DNA from: Streptomyces niveiscabiei
GTDB lineage: Bacteria > Actinomycetota > Actinomycetes > Streptomycetales > Streptomycetaceae
Reading direction: 5' to 3'
NCBI RefSeq assembly: GCF_001419795.1
Contig: NZ_LIRL01000207.1
Location: 1-38,672, forward strand
Length of the DNA stretch: 38,672 nt
The notes under the pieces are model-generated. The model saw nothing but the letters and a program-made list of their open reading frames with translations. It ran no database searches and was not told the origin of the DNA. The translations under genes were made by a program, and so were the position numbers. The stretch's first letter is position 1. Each line of letters opens with the position of its first letter. Positions 1 through 6,855 of this stretch are shown piece by piece.

Positions 1-51
1 GATCGACCCCCACCTCACGCGCGCCCCAACCGGCCCGGCCCCGCCCTGCGT

Positions 52-1521
52 TCACCCCGCCCTGCGGGCAGCCGTCACATCAGCAGCCGTCTCGGCGGCC
101 GTCCCTGTCGGTGCCGCGCCGGACAGGACCGTCGGCGGGGTCCGGGGGATCAGGAGGGCGGCGCACGCCGTGAGTGCGCCGGCTGTCGCGGAGAGGGCGA
201 AGACCCAGGTGAAGCCGGACTCGGCGGGCAGTCCCGTGGTGCGCCGGGTGGTGGCCACCAGGAGCGCCGCGACCACCGCGCCGGCGGCGGACGCGCCGAC
301 GGAGCGGCCGATGGAGTTGATGCTGTTGGCAATGCCGGTCCTGGCCGCCGGCACGGACTGCACGACCAGCGCCGGCATCGCGGCGTAGGCGAGGCTCAGG
401 GAGCCGCCCGCCACCAGCGCGCCGGCGATCACGGCGCCCGTCGAGCCGTGCCACAGCGTGAGCGAGCCGAAGCCGGCGAGTCCCGCGAGGCCCGAGACGG
501 CGAGCACCGCGCGCCCGGAGTACCGCTTGACCAGGATGCCGCCGACGGGAGCCGCGACGAGGCTGACCAGCGCGGCGGGCAGCAGGTACACGGTGGCCGC
601 CGACAGCACGGAGGCGGTGAACCCGTACCCCGCCTCGGCGCTGGGCATCTGGACGAAGTCGGAGACGCCGAGGTAGAGGCCGAACATCGCGAAGCCCATG
701 AGGACCGCGGTGACGTTGGTCAGCAGGAAGGTGCGCCGGGTGAGCATCCGGACGTCCACGAGCGGGGCGTCGACCCGGCGCTCCAGCAGGACCCAGCAGG
801 CGAGGGCGACCGGCGCGGCGGCGAAGAGCGTGAGCGTGACCGGGGAGCTCCAGCCCCAGGCGCCGCCCTGGGACAGCGGCAGCAGGACGAGGACGAGGGC
901 GCCGCCGAGCAGCAGCGCGCCGGCCCAGTCGAGGCCGCCTTCGGACCGCCGGGTGTCGGCCGGCACCCAGGCGGCCACGGCGCCGAGCGCGAGGACGCCG
1001 ACCGCCGAGGCCAGCCAGAACACGTTGCGGTAGTCGGCGCCGTCGGAGGCGAGCAGCCCCGCGGCGACGAGGCCGATACTGCCGCCTATCGAGAGGGTGG
1101 CGCTGATCAGGGCCATCGCCCCGGTCAGCCGCTCCCGGGGCACGGTGTCCCGGGCGACGCTCAGGGCGAGCGGGAAGACGCCGGTGACCGCGCCCTGGAG
1201 GACCCGGGCGAGGACGAGCAGCGGCAGGGAGGTCGTGATCGCGGCGAGGACGCTGCCCGCGAGCATCAGCAGCAGGCACAGCATCATCGCGCCGCGCTTG
1301 CCGCGCAGGTCGCCGAGGCGGCCGAAGAGCGGGGTGGTCACCGCCGAGGACAGCAGGTTGGCCGTGACGATCCAGCTGAGGGCGCCCGGGCTCGCGCCGG
1401 TCTGGTCGCCGATGTTCCCGAGGATCGGGACGACGGCGGTCTGCATGGTCGCGGCGAGCATGCCGGCCGCGCACAGCGCGGTCAGCAGCAGGCCGGGGGA
1501 ACGGGGGGACGTCTCGGGCAT
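52..1521 (-). CDS. MFS transporter, DHA2-type drug/siderophore exporter
   Basis: A 489-residue integral membrane protein. Alternating hydrophobic segments run through its whole length, and the conserved loop around GRLGDLRGKR (the MFS motif A between helices 2 and 3) and the PLALSVARD segment mark it as a major facilitator; the length fits the 14-helix proton antiporters of the QacA/EmrB group. I chose the ATG at 1521 (start MPETSPRSPG) because the minus strand carries GAGGT seven bases before it; an in-frame extension upstream would run into the regulatory region and is proline-rich rather than membrane-like. It is divergent from the MetE-like gene. Its place at the edge of a siderophore cluster suggests export of the product (inference). 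It is similar in type to the MFS gene at 27644 but has a different operator region. Confidence 0.85.
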   Translation of the reverse strand: MPETSPRSPGLLLTALCAAGMLAATMQTAVVPILGNIGDQTGASPGALSWIVTANLLSSAVTTPLFGRLGDLRGKRGAMMLCLLLMLAGSVLAAITTSLPLLVLARVLQGAVTGVFPLALSVARDTVPRERLTGAMALISATLSIGGSIGLVAAGLLASDGADYRNVFWLASAVGVLALGAVAAWVPADTRRSEGGLDWAGALLLGGALVLVLLPLSQGGAWGWSSPVTLTLFAAAPVALACWVLLERRVDAPLVDVRMLTRRTFLLTNVTAVLMGFAMFGLYLGVSDFVQMPSAEAGYGFTASVLSAATVYLLPAALVSLVAAPVGGILVKRYSGRAVLAVSGLAGLAGFGSLTLWHGSTGAVIAGALVAGGSLSLAYAAMPALVVQSVPAARTGIANSINSIGRSVGASAAGAVVAALLVATTRRTTGLPAESGFTWVFALSATAGALTACAALLIPRTPPTVLSGAAPTGTAAETAADVTAARRAG

Positions 1522-1593
1522 GGCAGGCACCTCAAGGCCGTGAACAGGGAAGTGCCGACCCGGATACGGGGGAGGAACCGGGTCGGCACCACC

Positions 1594-1634
1594 AGTTTGC
1601 AACACCCTGTCATTAATAGGCAAGGGTTACCTTC
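1594..1634 (-). promoter_or_regulatory. Shared promoter/operator element, copy A, with iron-box-like end
   Basis: On the plus strand the element reads AGTTTGCAACA, four variable bases, GTCATTAATA, then a GCAAGG...TACC end. The same order and spacing occur at 26407 (plus) and 3975-4011 (minus). Its right part, 1616-1634, matches the DmdR/IdeR iron-box consensus at 12 of 19 positions (my hand count). In the direction of the MFS gene the same DNA contains TTGCCT and CAAACT 18 bases apart, a weak promoter-like pair about 75 bases before the start codon. Iron control is an inference; a TetR operator within the conserved left half is also possible. Confidence 0.5.
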
Positions 1635-1651
1635 CCAGCTTTGCCCGATCC

Positions 1652-1692
1652 TTAATGACAGGTTGACACTAATGAGTAAGGTGCGACTTACT
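1652..1692 (+). promoter_or_regulatory. Promoter/operator region of the MetE-like gene
   Basis: TTAATGACAG at 1652-1661 is the exact reverse complement of CTGTCATTAA at 1607-1616, so the two divergent genes share mirror-image sites. Next come a good -35-like TTGACA at 1663-1668 and a separate perfect inverted repeat, AGTAAG and CTTACT around six bases, at 1675-1692. Such an arm pair is typical of a repressor operator. The regulator is unknown; the cluster's own TetR proteins are candidates. Confidence 0.45.
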
Positions 1693-1765
1693 TTGACTCG
1701 TGTGCCGGTACGGGCAGAGCCGCGAGCGCGGCCACCGGCACGCGTTCGTTCCGAGGGGGACAGAC

Positions 1766-2860
1766 ATGAGCGACACACCCGCAGTCAGAGGCCAGGCCAT
1801 CGGATCACTCCTGCGCCCGGCCTATCTCACCGCCGCCCGCGCCGACTTCCGGGCCGGCCGGTCGACGGCGGCGGACCTCAAGGCCGTCGAGGACCGGGCC
1901 GCCCTGGAGGCGCTGCGGCTCCAGGAGGCGGCCGGGCTCGACGTCGTCAACGACGGGGAGATGCGGCGCACCTCGTTCATGGACCACCTGCTGGCCACGG
2001 TGCCCGGCGCCCTCGACCACGAGGCCCCGATCGCCGCCGACTCCGAGTCGGGCGGCACCTACGAGGTCGACAACCCGATCGCCGTGGTCGAACGGATCAC
2101 CCCGGGCCGCAACATCGGGGTCGAGGAGTACGTCTACCTGCGCGGCCGGACCGACCGCCCGGTCAAGATCACCGTACCGAGCCCGCTGATGCTGTACGGC
2201 TTCTGGTCGGCCGAGCGCACGGCGGGGGTGTACCCCGACCCGTTCGACCTGTTCGCCGACTGGACCGCGCTGCTGCGTGCCCAGATCGAGGAGCTGGCCG
2301 CTCTGGGGTGTACGCGCGTGCAGATCGACGCGCCGGACATGGCGGTCCTCGTGGACGAGGAGCAGCGGCGCGCGCGGGAGGAACTGGGCATCTCGGTGGA
2401 GCGCACGCTGTCGGAAGGGTGCGCGCTGATCGACTCGCTGGCGGCCGTCCCCGGCGTCTCGGTCTCGCTGCACCTGTGCAAGGGCAACTTCCGTGGCATG
2501 TGGGCCGCTTCGGGCGGCTACGGGTGGCTCGCCGAGCGCGTCTTCGCCCGGACGCCGCACGTCGACACGTATCTCCTGGAGTACGACGACGAGCGGTCCG
2601 GCGACTTCTCGCCGCTGGCCGCGCTCCCCGAGGACAAGCGGGTCGTCCTCGGTCTCGTCTCCACCAAGCGGGACGAGGTGGAGCCGCTGGAGGGGCTGCT
2701 GGCCCGGGTCGGCGAGGCGTCCCGGTACGTGGACCGCGAGCGGGTCTCCGTCTCCCCGCAGTGCGGCTTCGCCTCGGTGGCGGCGGGCGCCAACCTCATC
2801 AGCGCCGCGACCCAGGCCGCCAAGCTGTACCGGGTGGCGGAGCTGGCGGCGGCCCTGTAG
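1766..2860 (+). CDS. MetE-like (cobalamin-independent methionine synthase family) protein
   Basis: A 364-residue stand-alone barrel related to the C-terminal catalytic half of MetE and to epoxyalkane:CoM transferases, which use zinc to activate a thiol. The zinc ligands of the family can be placed: His236 and Cys238 (HLCKGN), Glu272 (LLEYDDE) and Cys333 (SPQCGF). Full-length MetE is about twice as long, so the N-terminal half is missing as in other short members. The ATG at 1766 has GAGGGGGA six bases upstream; a longer reading frame before it lacks homology. It sits between the exporter and the type II thioesterase and has its own operator region. The substrate is unknown: it could methylate or alkylate a thiol, or supply methionine for the cluster. 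Family is certain enough; role is not. Confidence 0.8.
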   Translation: MSDTPAVRGQAIGSLLRPAYLTAARADFRAGRSTAADLKAVEDRAALEALRLQEAAGLDVVNDGEMRRTSFMDHLLATVPGALDHEAPIAADSESGGTYEVDNPIAVVERITPGRNIGVEEYVYLRGRTDRPVKITVPSPLMLYGFWSAERTAGVYPDPFDLFADWTALLRAQIEELAALGCTRVQIDAPDMAVLVDEEQRRAREELGISVERTLSEGCALIDSLAAVPGVSVSLHLCKGNFRGMWAASGGYGWLAERVFARTPHVDTYLLEYDDERSGDFSPLAALPEDKRVVLGLVSTKRDEVEPLEGLLARVGEASRYVDRERVSVSPQCGFASVAAGANLISAATQAAKLYRVAELAAAL

Positions 2861-2873
2861 CGGCGGGGCGCGG

Positions 2874-2898
2874 GGGGCCGGTGCCGGACGCCGGCCCC
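2874..2898. terminator. GC-rich hairpin between convergent genes
   Basis: GGGGCCGG and CCGGCCCC pair perfectly around a nine-base loop, 13 bases after the stop of the MetE-like gene and 86 bases past the stop of the convergent thioesterase gene. No T-run follows, as is usual in Streptomyces. Confidence 0.5.
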
Positions 2899-2966
2899 TC
2901 GGAGCCGGTGTCACCTTTCCGGCCGGGCGCCGGCCCCGCAGAGCCTGTGCCACCTTCCCGACCGGG
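2889..2966. repeat. Two tandem 39-bp imperfect repeats
   Basis: Units 2889-2927 and 2928-2966 are directly adjacent, both 39 bp, and differ at six positions (33 of 39 identical). They fill the convergent intergenic space between the MetE-like gene and the thioesterase gene. No function is visible. Confidence 0.6.
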
Positions 2967-2983
2967 CGTCCGCCGCCCTGCCC

Positions 2984-3808
2984 TCACGCCGGGCAGCGCC
3001 GCGCCGCGGAGTCCCGCAGCGCGCGGACCACCACCCCGGCGACCTCGGCGAGGCGCGGGACGAGGTAGAAGTGGCCGCCGGGCAGGCGGTGGTGGGTGAA
3101 GCGGGCGCGGCTCGCGTCGGACCAGCGGGCCGCCTCGGCGGGGTCGACGGAGGGGTCGTCGTCGCCGGTCAGCACGGTGATGTCGACGTCCAGCGGGGGC
3201 GCGACCGGGGTGGGCCGGTGGGTCTCGGCCATGCGGTAGTCGCCCCGCAGGAGCGGCAGGAACAGCTCGCGCAGCTCCGGGTTGGCGAGCACCTCGTCGT
3301 GGGTGCCGCCGTGGCCGCGCACCACGGCGGCGAAATCGTCGTCGGGGAGTTGGTGCACCTGTTCGCGGCGGGGGCGGTGCGGGGCCTGGCGGGCCGACAC
3401 GAAGAGGTGCGCCACCCGCTCGGACCGGTCCGGGGAGGAGCGCTCCAGCAGGCGGAGCAGTTCGTAGCCGACGGTCGCCCCCATGCTGTGCCCGAAGACC
3501 GCGGTGGGCCGGTCCAGCAGCGGGAGGAGTTCCCCGGCGGCGCCTTCGGCCAGGTCGGACAGGGCGGTGGGCGGGGGTTCCGCGGCCCGGCGTTCACGGC
3601 CCGGGTACTGCACGACCCACGGTTCGACGTCGGGTGGCAGCGCGGCGGGCCAGTCCCGGAAGAAGCCGGAGGCGCCGCCGGCGTGCGGCAGGAGGATCAG
3701 GCGGGTGGCCGCGTCGGCCCGGGCGGGGCGCAGGCAGCGCAGCCAGCGTCCCGGTGCGGCGGGTGGTGCGGATGGTGCGGGTGGTCCGGTGGAGCCGGCA
3801 CGTTCCAT
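2984..3808 (-). CDS. Type II thioesterase
   Basis: A 274-residue alpha/beta hydrolase of the stand-alone editing thioesterases of NRPS/PKS clusters, which clear misloaded or stalled acyl groups from carrier proteins. Diagnostic parts are LLPHAGGASGFF near residues 39-50, YPGRERR near 68-74, the nucleophile motif GHSMG with Ser108, and a C-terminal GGHFYL with the catalytic His. I chose the ATG at 3808 because the minus strand has AAGGGGGA directly upstream at a proper distance; the first possible codon, 18 residues earlier, lacks this. No thioesterase domain is fused to the assembly line, so this is the only thioesterase in the cluster. It might edit, or less probably release, the product. 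Confidence 0.9.
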   Translation of the reverse strand: MERAGSTGPPAPSAPPAAPGRWLRCLRPARADAATRLILLPHAGGASGFFRDWPAALPPDVEPWVVQYPGRERRAAEPPPTALSDLAEGAAGELLPLLDRPTAVFGHSMGATVGYELLRLLERSSPDRSERVAHLFVSARQAPHRPRREQVHQLPDDDFAAVVRGHGGTHDEVLANPELRELFLPLLRGDYRMAETHRPTPVAPPLDVDITVLTGDDDPSVDPAEAARWSDASRARFTHHRLPGGHFYLVPRLAEVAGVVVRALRDSAARRCPA

Positions 3809-3974
3809 GAAGTTCCCCCTTGGATGCGGGCCCGCGAGGCCGCCCCGGCCGTACGGACACACTCGGTTTCCGCTCGCTCAGAACATCCGGATGAACACGG
3901 GTCTCGGCAGGACGCGCCGCGGCAGGTGCGGACACGCCTTCGAGTTCGAGCCACCTCGGTAAAAAACTAGCATG

Positions 3975-4011
3975 GGTACCCTAATTTTTTAATGACCACC
4001 TGTCGCAAACT
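3975..4011 (+). promoter_or_regulatory. Shared promoter/operator element, copy C
   Basis: On the minus strand it reads AGTTTGCGACA, four variable bases, GTCATTAA, an A/T-rich stretch and TTAGGGTACC, the same 37-base layout as the copy at 26407. It lies in the 406-bp gap between the divergent thioesterase and TetR genes, 204 bases before the TetR start. In each of the three cases the element faces away from the gene it most likely serves. Its end resembles an iron box at 10 of 19 positions, weaker than the other copies. The rest of the gap holds no open frame I can support. Confidence 0.5.
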
Positions 4012-4214
4012 GGCGTGATCTCGCCGCTCGACCGACCCTCACCCGCCCCGCGCGAACGCCGGAAACCCCACCGTCACTGGCGTACGGCGCACCTCACCGG
4101 CACCTCGGCCCCCGTCCGTCGATGACGTGATTGCGGCGTTCGTTTCCCGCCGCGCGCCCTCTTCCGCGCGGCCCCGGTCCACGCGGCGCGGGCGGCCTCG
4201 GCGACAATGGCCGT

Positions 4215-4940
4215 ATGCACGAGGCAACTCCCAGCGACCCGAACCGTCCGCACGCGGAACTCAGCGCCCGGCTGCGGGTGCCCAAGATCGGCCGGCCGCC
4301 CCAGATCGGGCACGACGCCATCGTCGCGGCGGCGGTCGCCGTGGGGTTCGAGGAGCTCAGCATGAGTGCGGTGGCCCGGCACCTGGGGGTGAAGCACTCC
4401 ACGCTCTACCGCTACTTCCCGCACAAGGGCGCGCTGCTGGCCGCCGCCGCCGACCACGTGGTGGCCGCCATGGACTGGCCGGCCCCCTGTCCGAGCTGGC
4501 GGCCGTATCTGCGGGCGCTGGCCAGGACCACGTTCCGGATGTTCGAGGCCCATCCGGGTCTCGCCCTGCACGTGGCGGCGCTGCGCGGGGGCCTCGTGGA
4601 GTACGCCCGCCAGGGCGCCCGGACCGCCGCCGTCCTGGTCGACACCGGTCTCGACCCGGAGTTCGCCGTCCTGGCCCAGGACCTGGTCAACGAGCAGGTC
4701 CTGCTGTTCTTCCTGGCGGGCCAGCAGGAGGGGCAGCCCGCCACGAACACCGAGGAGACCGCGCAGCTGCGGCGCGTGATGCTGGACGACGTGCGCGACG
4801 CGGTGCCGGGACCGGTGGCCGACGCCTTCGAGCGGGTGGTCGGCGGCCGGCCCGAGGACTGGCTGAACCGGAAGATCGAGGTCATTCTCGACGGCATCGC
4901 GGCCACGGTCCCGGCGGCCGGGAAAAACCCGCGGGAATAG
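4215..4940 (+). CDS. TetR-family transcriptional regulator
   Basis: 241 residues. The N-terminal DNA-binding domain is clear: ELSMSAVARHLGVKHSTLYRYFPHKG is the helix-turn-helix with the family's YRYF ending, followed by a helical ligand domain of normal length. I chose the ATG at 4215 (MHEATPSDPN); no good ribosome site precedes it. It stands alone between the thioesterase gene and the biosynthetic operon and could repress either, or sense the siderophore or an intermediate. The candidate operators are the shared element at 3975-4011 and its relatives; this is inference. It resembles the second TetR of the cluster (22094-22792) in the HTH region (both have S-TLYRYF). Confidence 0.9.
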   Translation: MHEATPSDPNRPHAELSARLRVPKIGRPPQIGHDAIVAAAVAVGFEELSMSAVARHLGVKHSTLYRYFPHKGALLAAAADHVVAAMDWPAPCPSWRPYLRALARTTFRMFEAHPGLALHVAALRGGLVEYARQGARTAAVLVDTGLDPEFAVLAQDLVNEQVLLFFLAGQQEGQPATNTEETAQLRRVMLDDVRDAVPGPVADAFERVVGGRPEDWLNRKIEVILDGIAATVPAAGKNPRE

Positions 4941-4988
4941 CGGAATATCTCCTTCCTCTCAGAACCTGGGACATCAGCGGGTCCAGGC

Positions 4989-5020
4989 TTGCGCCGCCGG
5001 ATTAGGTATGCCTACGCTAC
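4989..5020 (+). promoter_or_regulatory. Iron-box-like operator overlapping a candidate promoter
   Basis: TTAGGTATGCCTACGCTAC at 5002-5020 matches the actinobacterial DmdR/IdeR consensus TTAGGTTAGGCTAACCTAA at 13 of 19 positions, with an intact TTAGGT left arm. TTGCGC at 4989 and TACGCT at 5013, 18 bases apart, could be a promoter whose -10 lies inside the box, as expected for iron repression. The first gene starts at 5352, which would give a leader of roughly 330 bases. The remaining part of the 411-bp gap (4941-5351) shows no further gene. Confidence 0.6.
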
Positions 5021-5351
5021 CGACGCTCGCCTGTTCGACCGATCAATCACCACAGGCGTTCTCTTTCCGCCGCTGAGCTTGCGCAATTCACCGGCCCCGC
5101 CCCGGCCGACGTATTCAGGCTCCATTTTTCGCTCACCGCCACGGCAGGTGCGGCAGAGCGGCGTCCTGTCCGTCATGCGGTTTCTCCGGCCGTGCCCACG
5201 CGGCCGTTCCTCACTCCACCGCCCTCACCGGCGGCTCCGCCCGCGCGCCCTCGGCGTGCCGGTGCGTCCGCCTGCCCGAGGACGCCGTCTCCGCACCTGA
5301 GTCGCACACGCACGTCCCCTTCACACGTACGTCGCGAAAGGTCCAGATCCC

Positions 5352-6791
5352 GTGTCCACACAGCCCACCCCCCGCACCGTCACGGACCTCGTCGGCGAGC
5401 TGACCGCCGACCCCAACGCCCTCCTCAAGGCGTACGCCGCGAACACCGCCTTCCGCGCGGCCACGGCGGAGGAGCTCACCAACCCGCGCAACCCCTTCCG
5501 CCGCCCGGTCCGGCCGGACGACCTGGCCTGGCTGGACTACTCCCCCGTGCTGCCGGACGAGCGCCAGCTCCTGCTCAGCGGCCTCCTCGGCCACCGCATG
5601 CTGCGCAACGTCTACGACGCGGAGACGGCCGTCCTGCCGCCGCAGGCCGACCCGGCCGCCGCCGCGGACGGCGCGCACTTCCACTCCGCCGCGAACCGGC
5701 TGCTGGGCACGCTGGTGCGGCCGGTCCTGGAGAACCACCTCCTCGGCCATCTCGACGAGGGCCGCGAGGAGTTGCCCGCGCCCACCGCCGACGCGCTGAA
5801 GGCCGTGGTCCGGGAGTACGCCGAGCGCCGGGCCGCCGAGCCGTACAGCGCGTTCGCGACCGCCGCCGGGCGCAAGGACGCGAACAGCGCGGCCACCTTC
5901 CTGCTGATCCAGGCCGGCGTGTTCCTGCCTGCCGCGTACACCGCCATCGGCCGGGGCGCGCTCGCCGAGACCTCGCTCGCCCACCCCGGGCTGCGCGCCG
6001 AGCTCCAGGAGATCCGGCGGGGCTGGGTGGAGGCCGCCGAGCTCTACCGCAGCCTGTTCAGCGGCGCCGGACTGACCTGTTCGCCCGCCGCCTACTGGCA
6101 GTTCTCGCTCGGCACCTCGCTGGCGCGCGGCAACCACCTGCTGGGGCTGTCCCTGGCCGGTGACCGGCTGCCCGAACTCCTGGGCGCCGTCGCGCACTTC
6201 CTGATCGACCAGGCGGCGTGCGCACCGCACGCGCGCGACACCCTGCGCGGCGCGCTGAACCTGCGTGCCGCCTACTTCGACTCGGTCGCGCCGGTCGGCC
6301 CGCAGGGCACGGACGCTCTGGTGGACCGGCTCCTGGGGCCGCTGCCCGAGGTGTTCGGCGCGGACCAGGTCACCGCCTTCCACCGGGGGTTCGCCGACGC
6401 CGCCCGGTTCGCCGAGCGGTGGAACGCCGACCTCACGGCGCAGCTGGTGTGGGCCGACCGCATCGAGGACTACAAGACCGCCGCCGAGCGCATCCAGCAC
6501 AAGCTGGTCAGCGAGCGCATCGAGGTCGACCTCGACACGTTCGTGGAGAGCCACGAGGAGACCTCCACCACGCACGTCCACGACGAACACCGCCTGGTCA
6601 TGATCGAGAGCGGCCAGATGCACTTCTGGAACAACGTGACGCACCGGATCGCGCTCTCCGAGGGCGACAAGCTCCTCATCCCGACCTCCCGGCTGCACGG
6701 GTCCGTGGTCCTGTCCGGCACCTGCGTCTACCACCAGCCGATCATCCCCGAGGAAATGTTCCGGGAATTCGTCAGCGGAACGACCGAGTGA
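5352..6791 (+). CDS. SznF/GrbD-like N-N bond-forming cupin enzyme (diazeniumdiolate biosynthesis candidate)
   Basis: 479 residues, starting at GTG 5352 with GAAAGG ten bases upstream. Residues 1 to about 380 are mostly helical; the C-terminus is a cupin. Its putative metal ligands, His408 and His410 (THVHDEH) and His449 (RLHGS), have the spacing of the iron-binding cupin triad of SznF, the 471-residue N-nitroso-forming enzyme of streptozotocin biosynthesis. The length matches too. In SznF a central diiron domain hydroxylates the guanidine first; here I cannot find its HxxxDxxH motif (only His282/Asp286 fit), so this half may be degenerate. It is followed at 64 bases by a YqcI/YcgG-family gene, the same pair of families as GrbD/GrbE, which make graminine for gramibactin. 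Predicted role: N-N bond formation on a hydroxylated arginine-derived residue. Assignment is by motif and context, not alignment. Confidence 0.7.
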   Translation: MSTQPTPRTVTDLVGELTADPNALLKAYAANTAFRAATAEELTNPRNPFRRPVRPDDLAWLDYSPVLPDERQLLLSGLLGHRMLRNVYDAETAVLPPQADPAAAADGAHFHSAANRLLGTLVRPVLENHLLGHLDEGREELPAPTADALKAVVREYAERRAAEPYSAFATAAGRKDANSAATFLLIQAGVFLPAAYTAIGRGALAETSLAHPGLRAELQEIRRGWVEAAELYRSLFSGAGLTCSPAAYWQFSLGTSLARGNHLLGLSLAGDRLPELLGAVAHFLIDQAACAPHARDTLRGALNLRAAYFDSVAPVGPQGTDALVDRLLGPLPEVFGADQVTAFHRGFADAARFAERWNADLTAQLVWADRIEDYKTAAERIQHKLVSERIEVDLDTFVESHEETSTTHVHDEHRLVMIESGQMHFWNNVTHRIALSEGDKLLIPTSRLHGSVVLSGTCVYHQPIIPEEMFREFVSGTTE

Positions 6792-6855
6792 CCTGACCTT
6801 TTCTCCAGGCCCGATTCCCGGAACTTTTTTCACCAGAGCGGAGCCAGGCATCAGC

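Noticed and set aside
5173-5361. Small ORF in the leader of the biosynthetic operon
   Set aside because: It is on the opposite strand, overlaps the start of the next gene and shows no ribosome site or family likeness.
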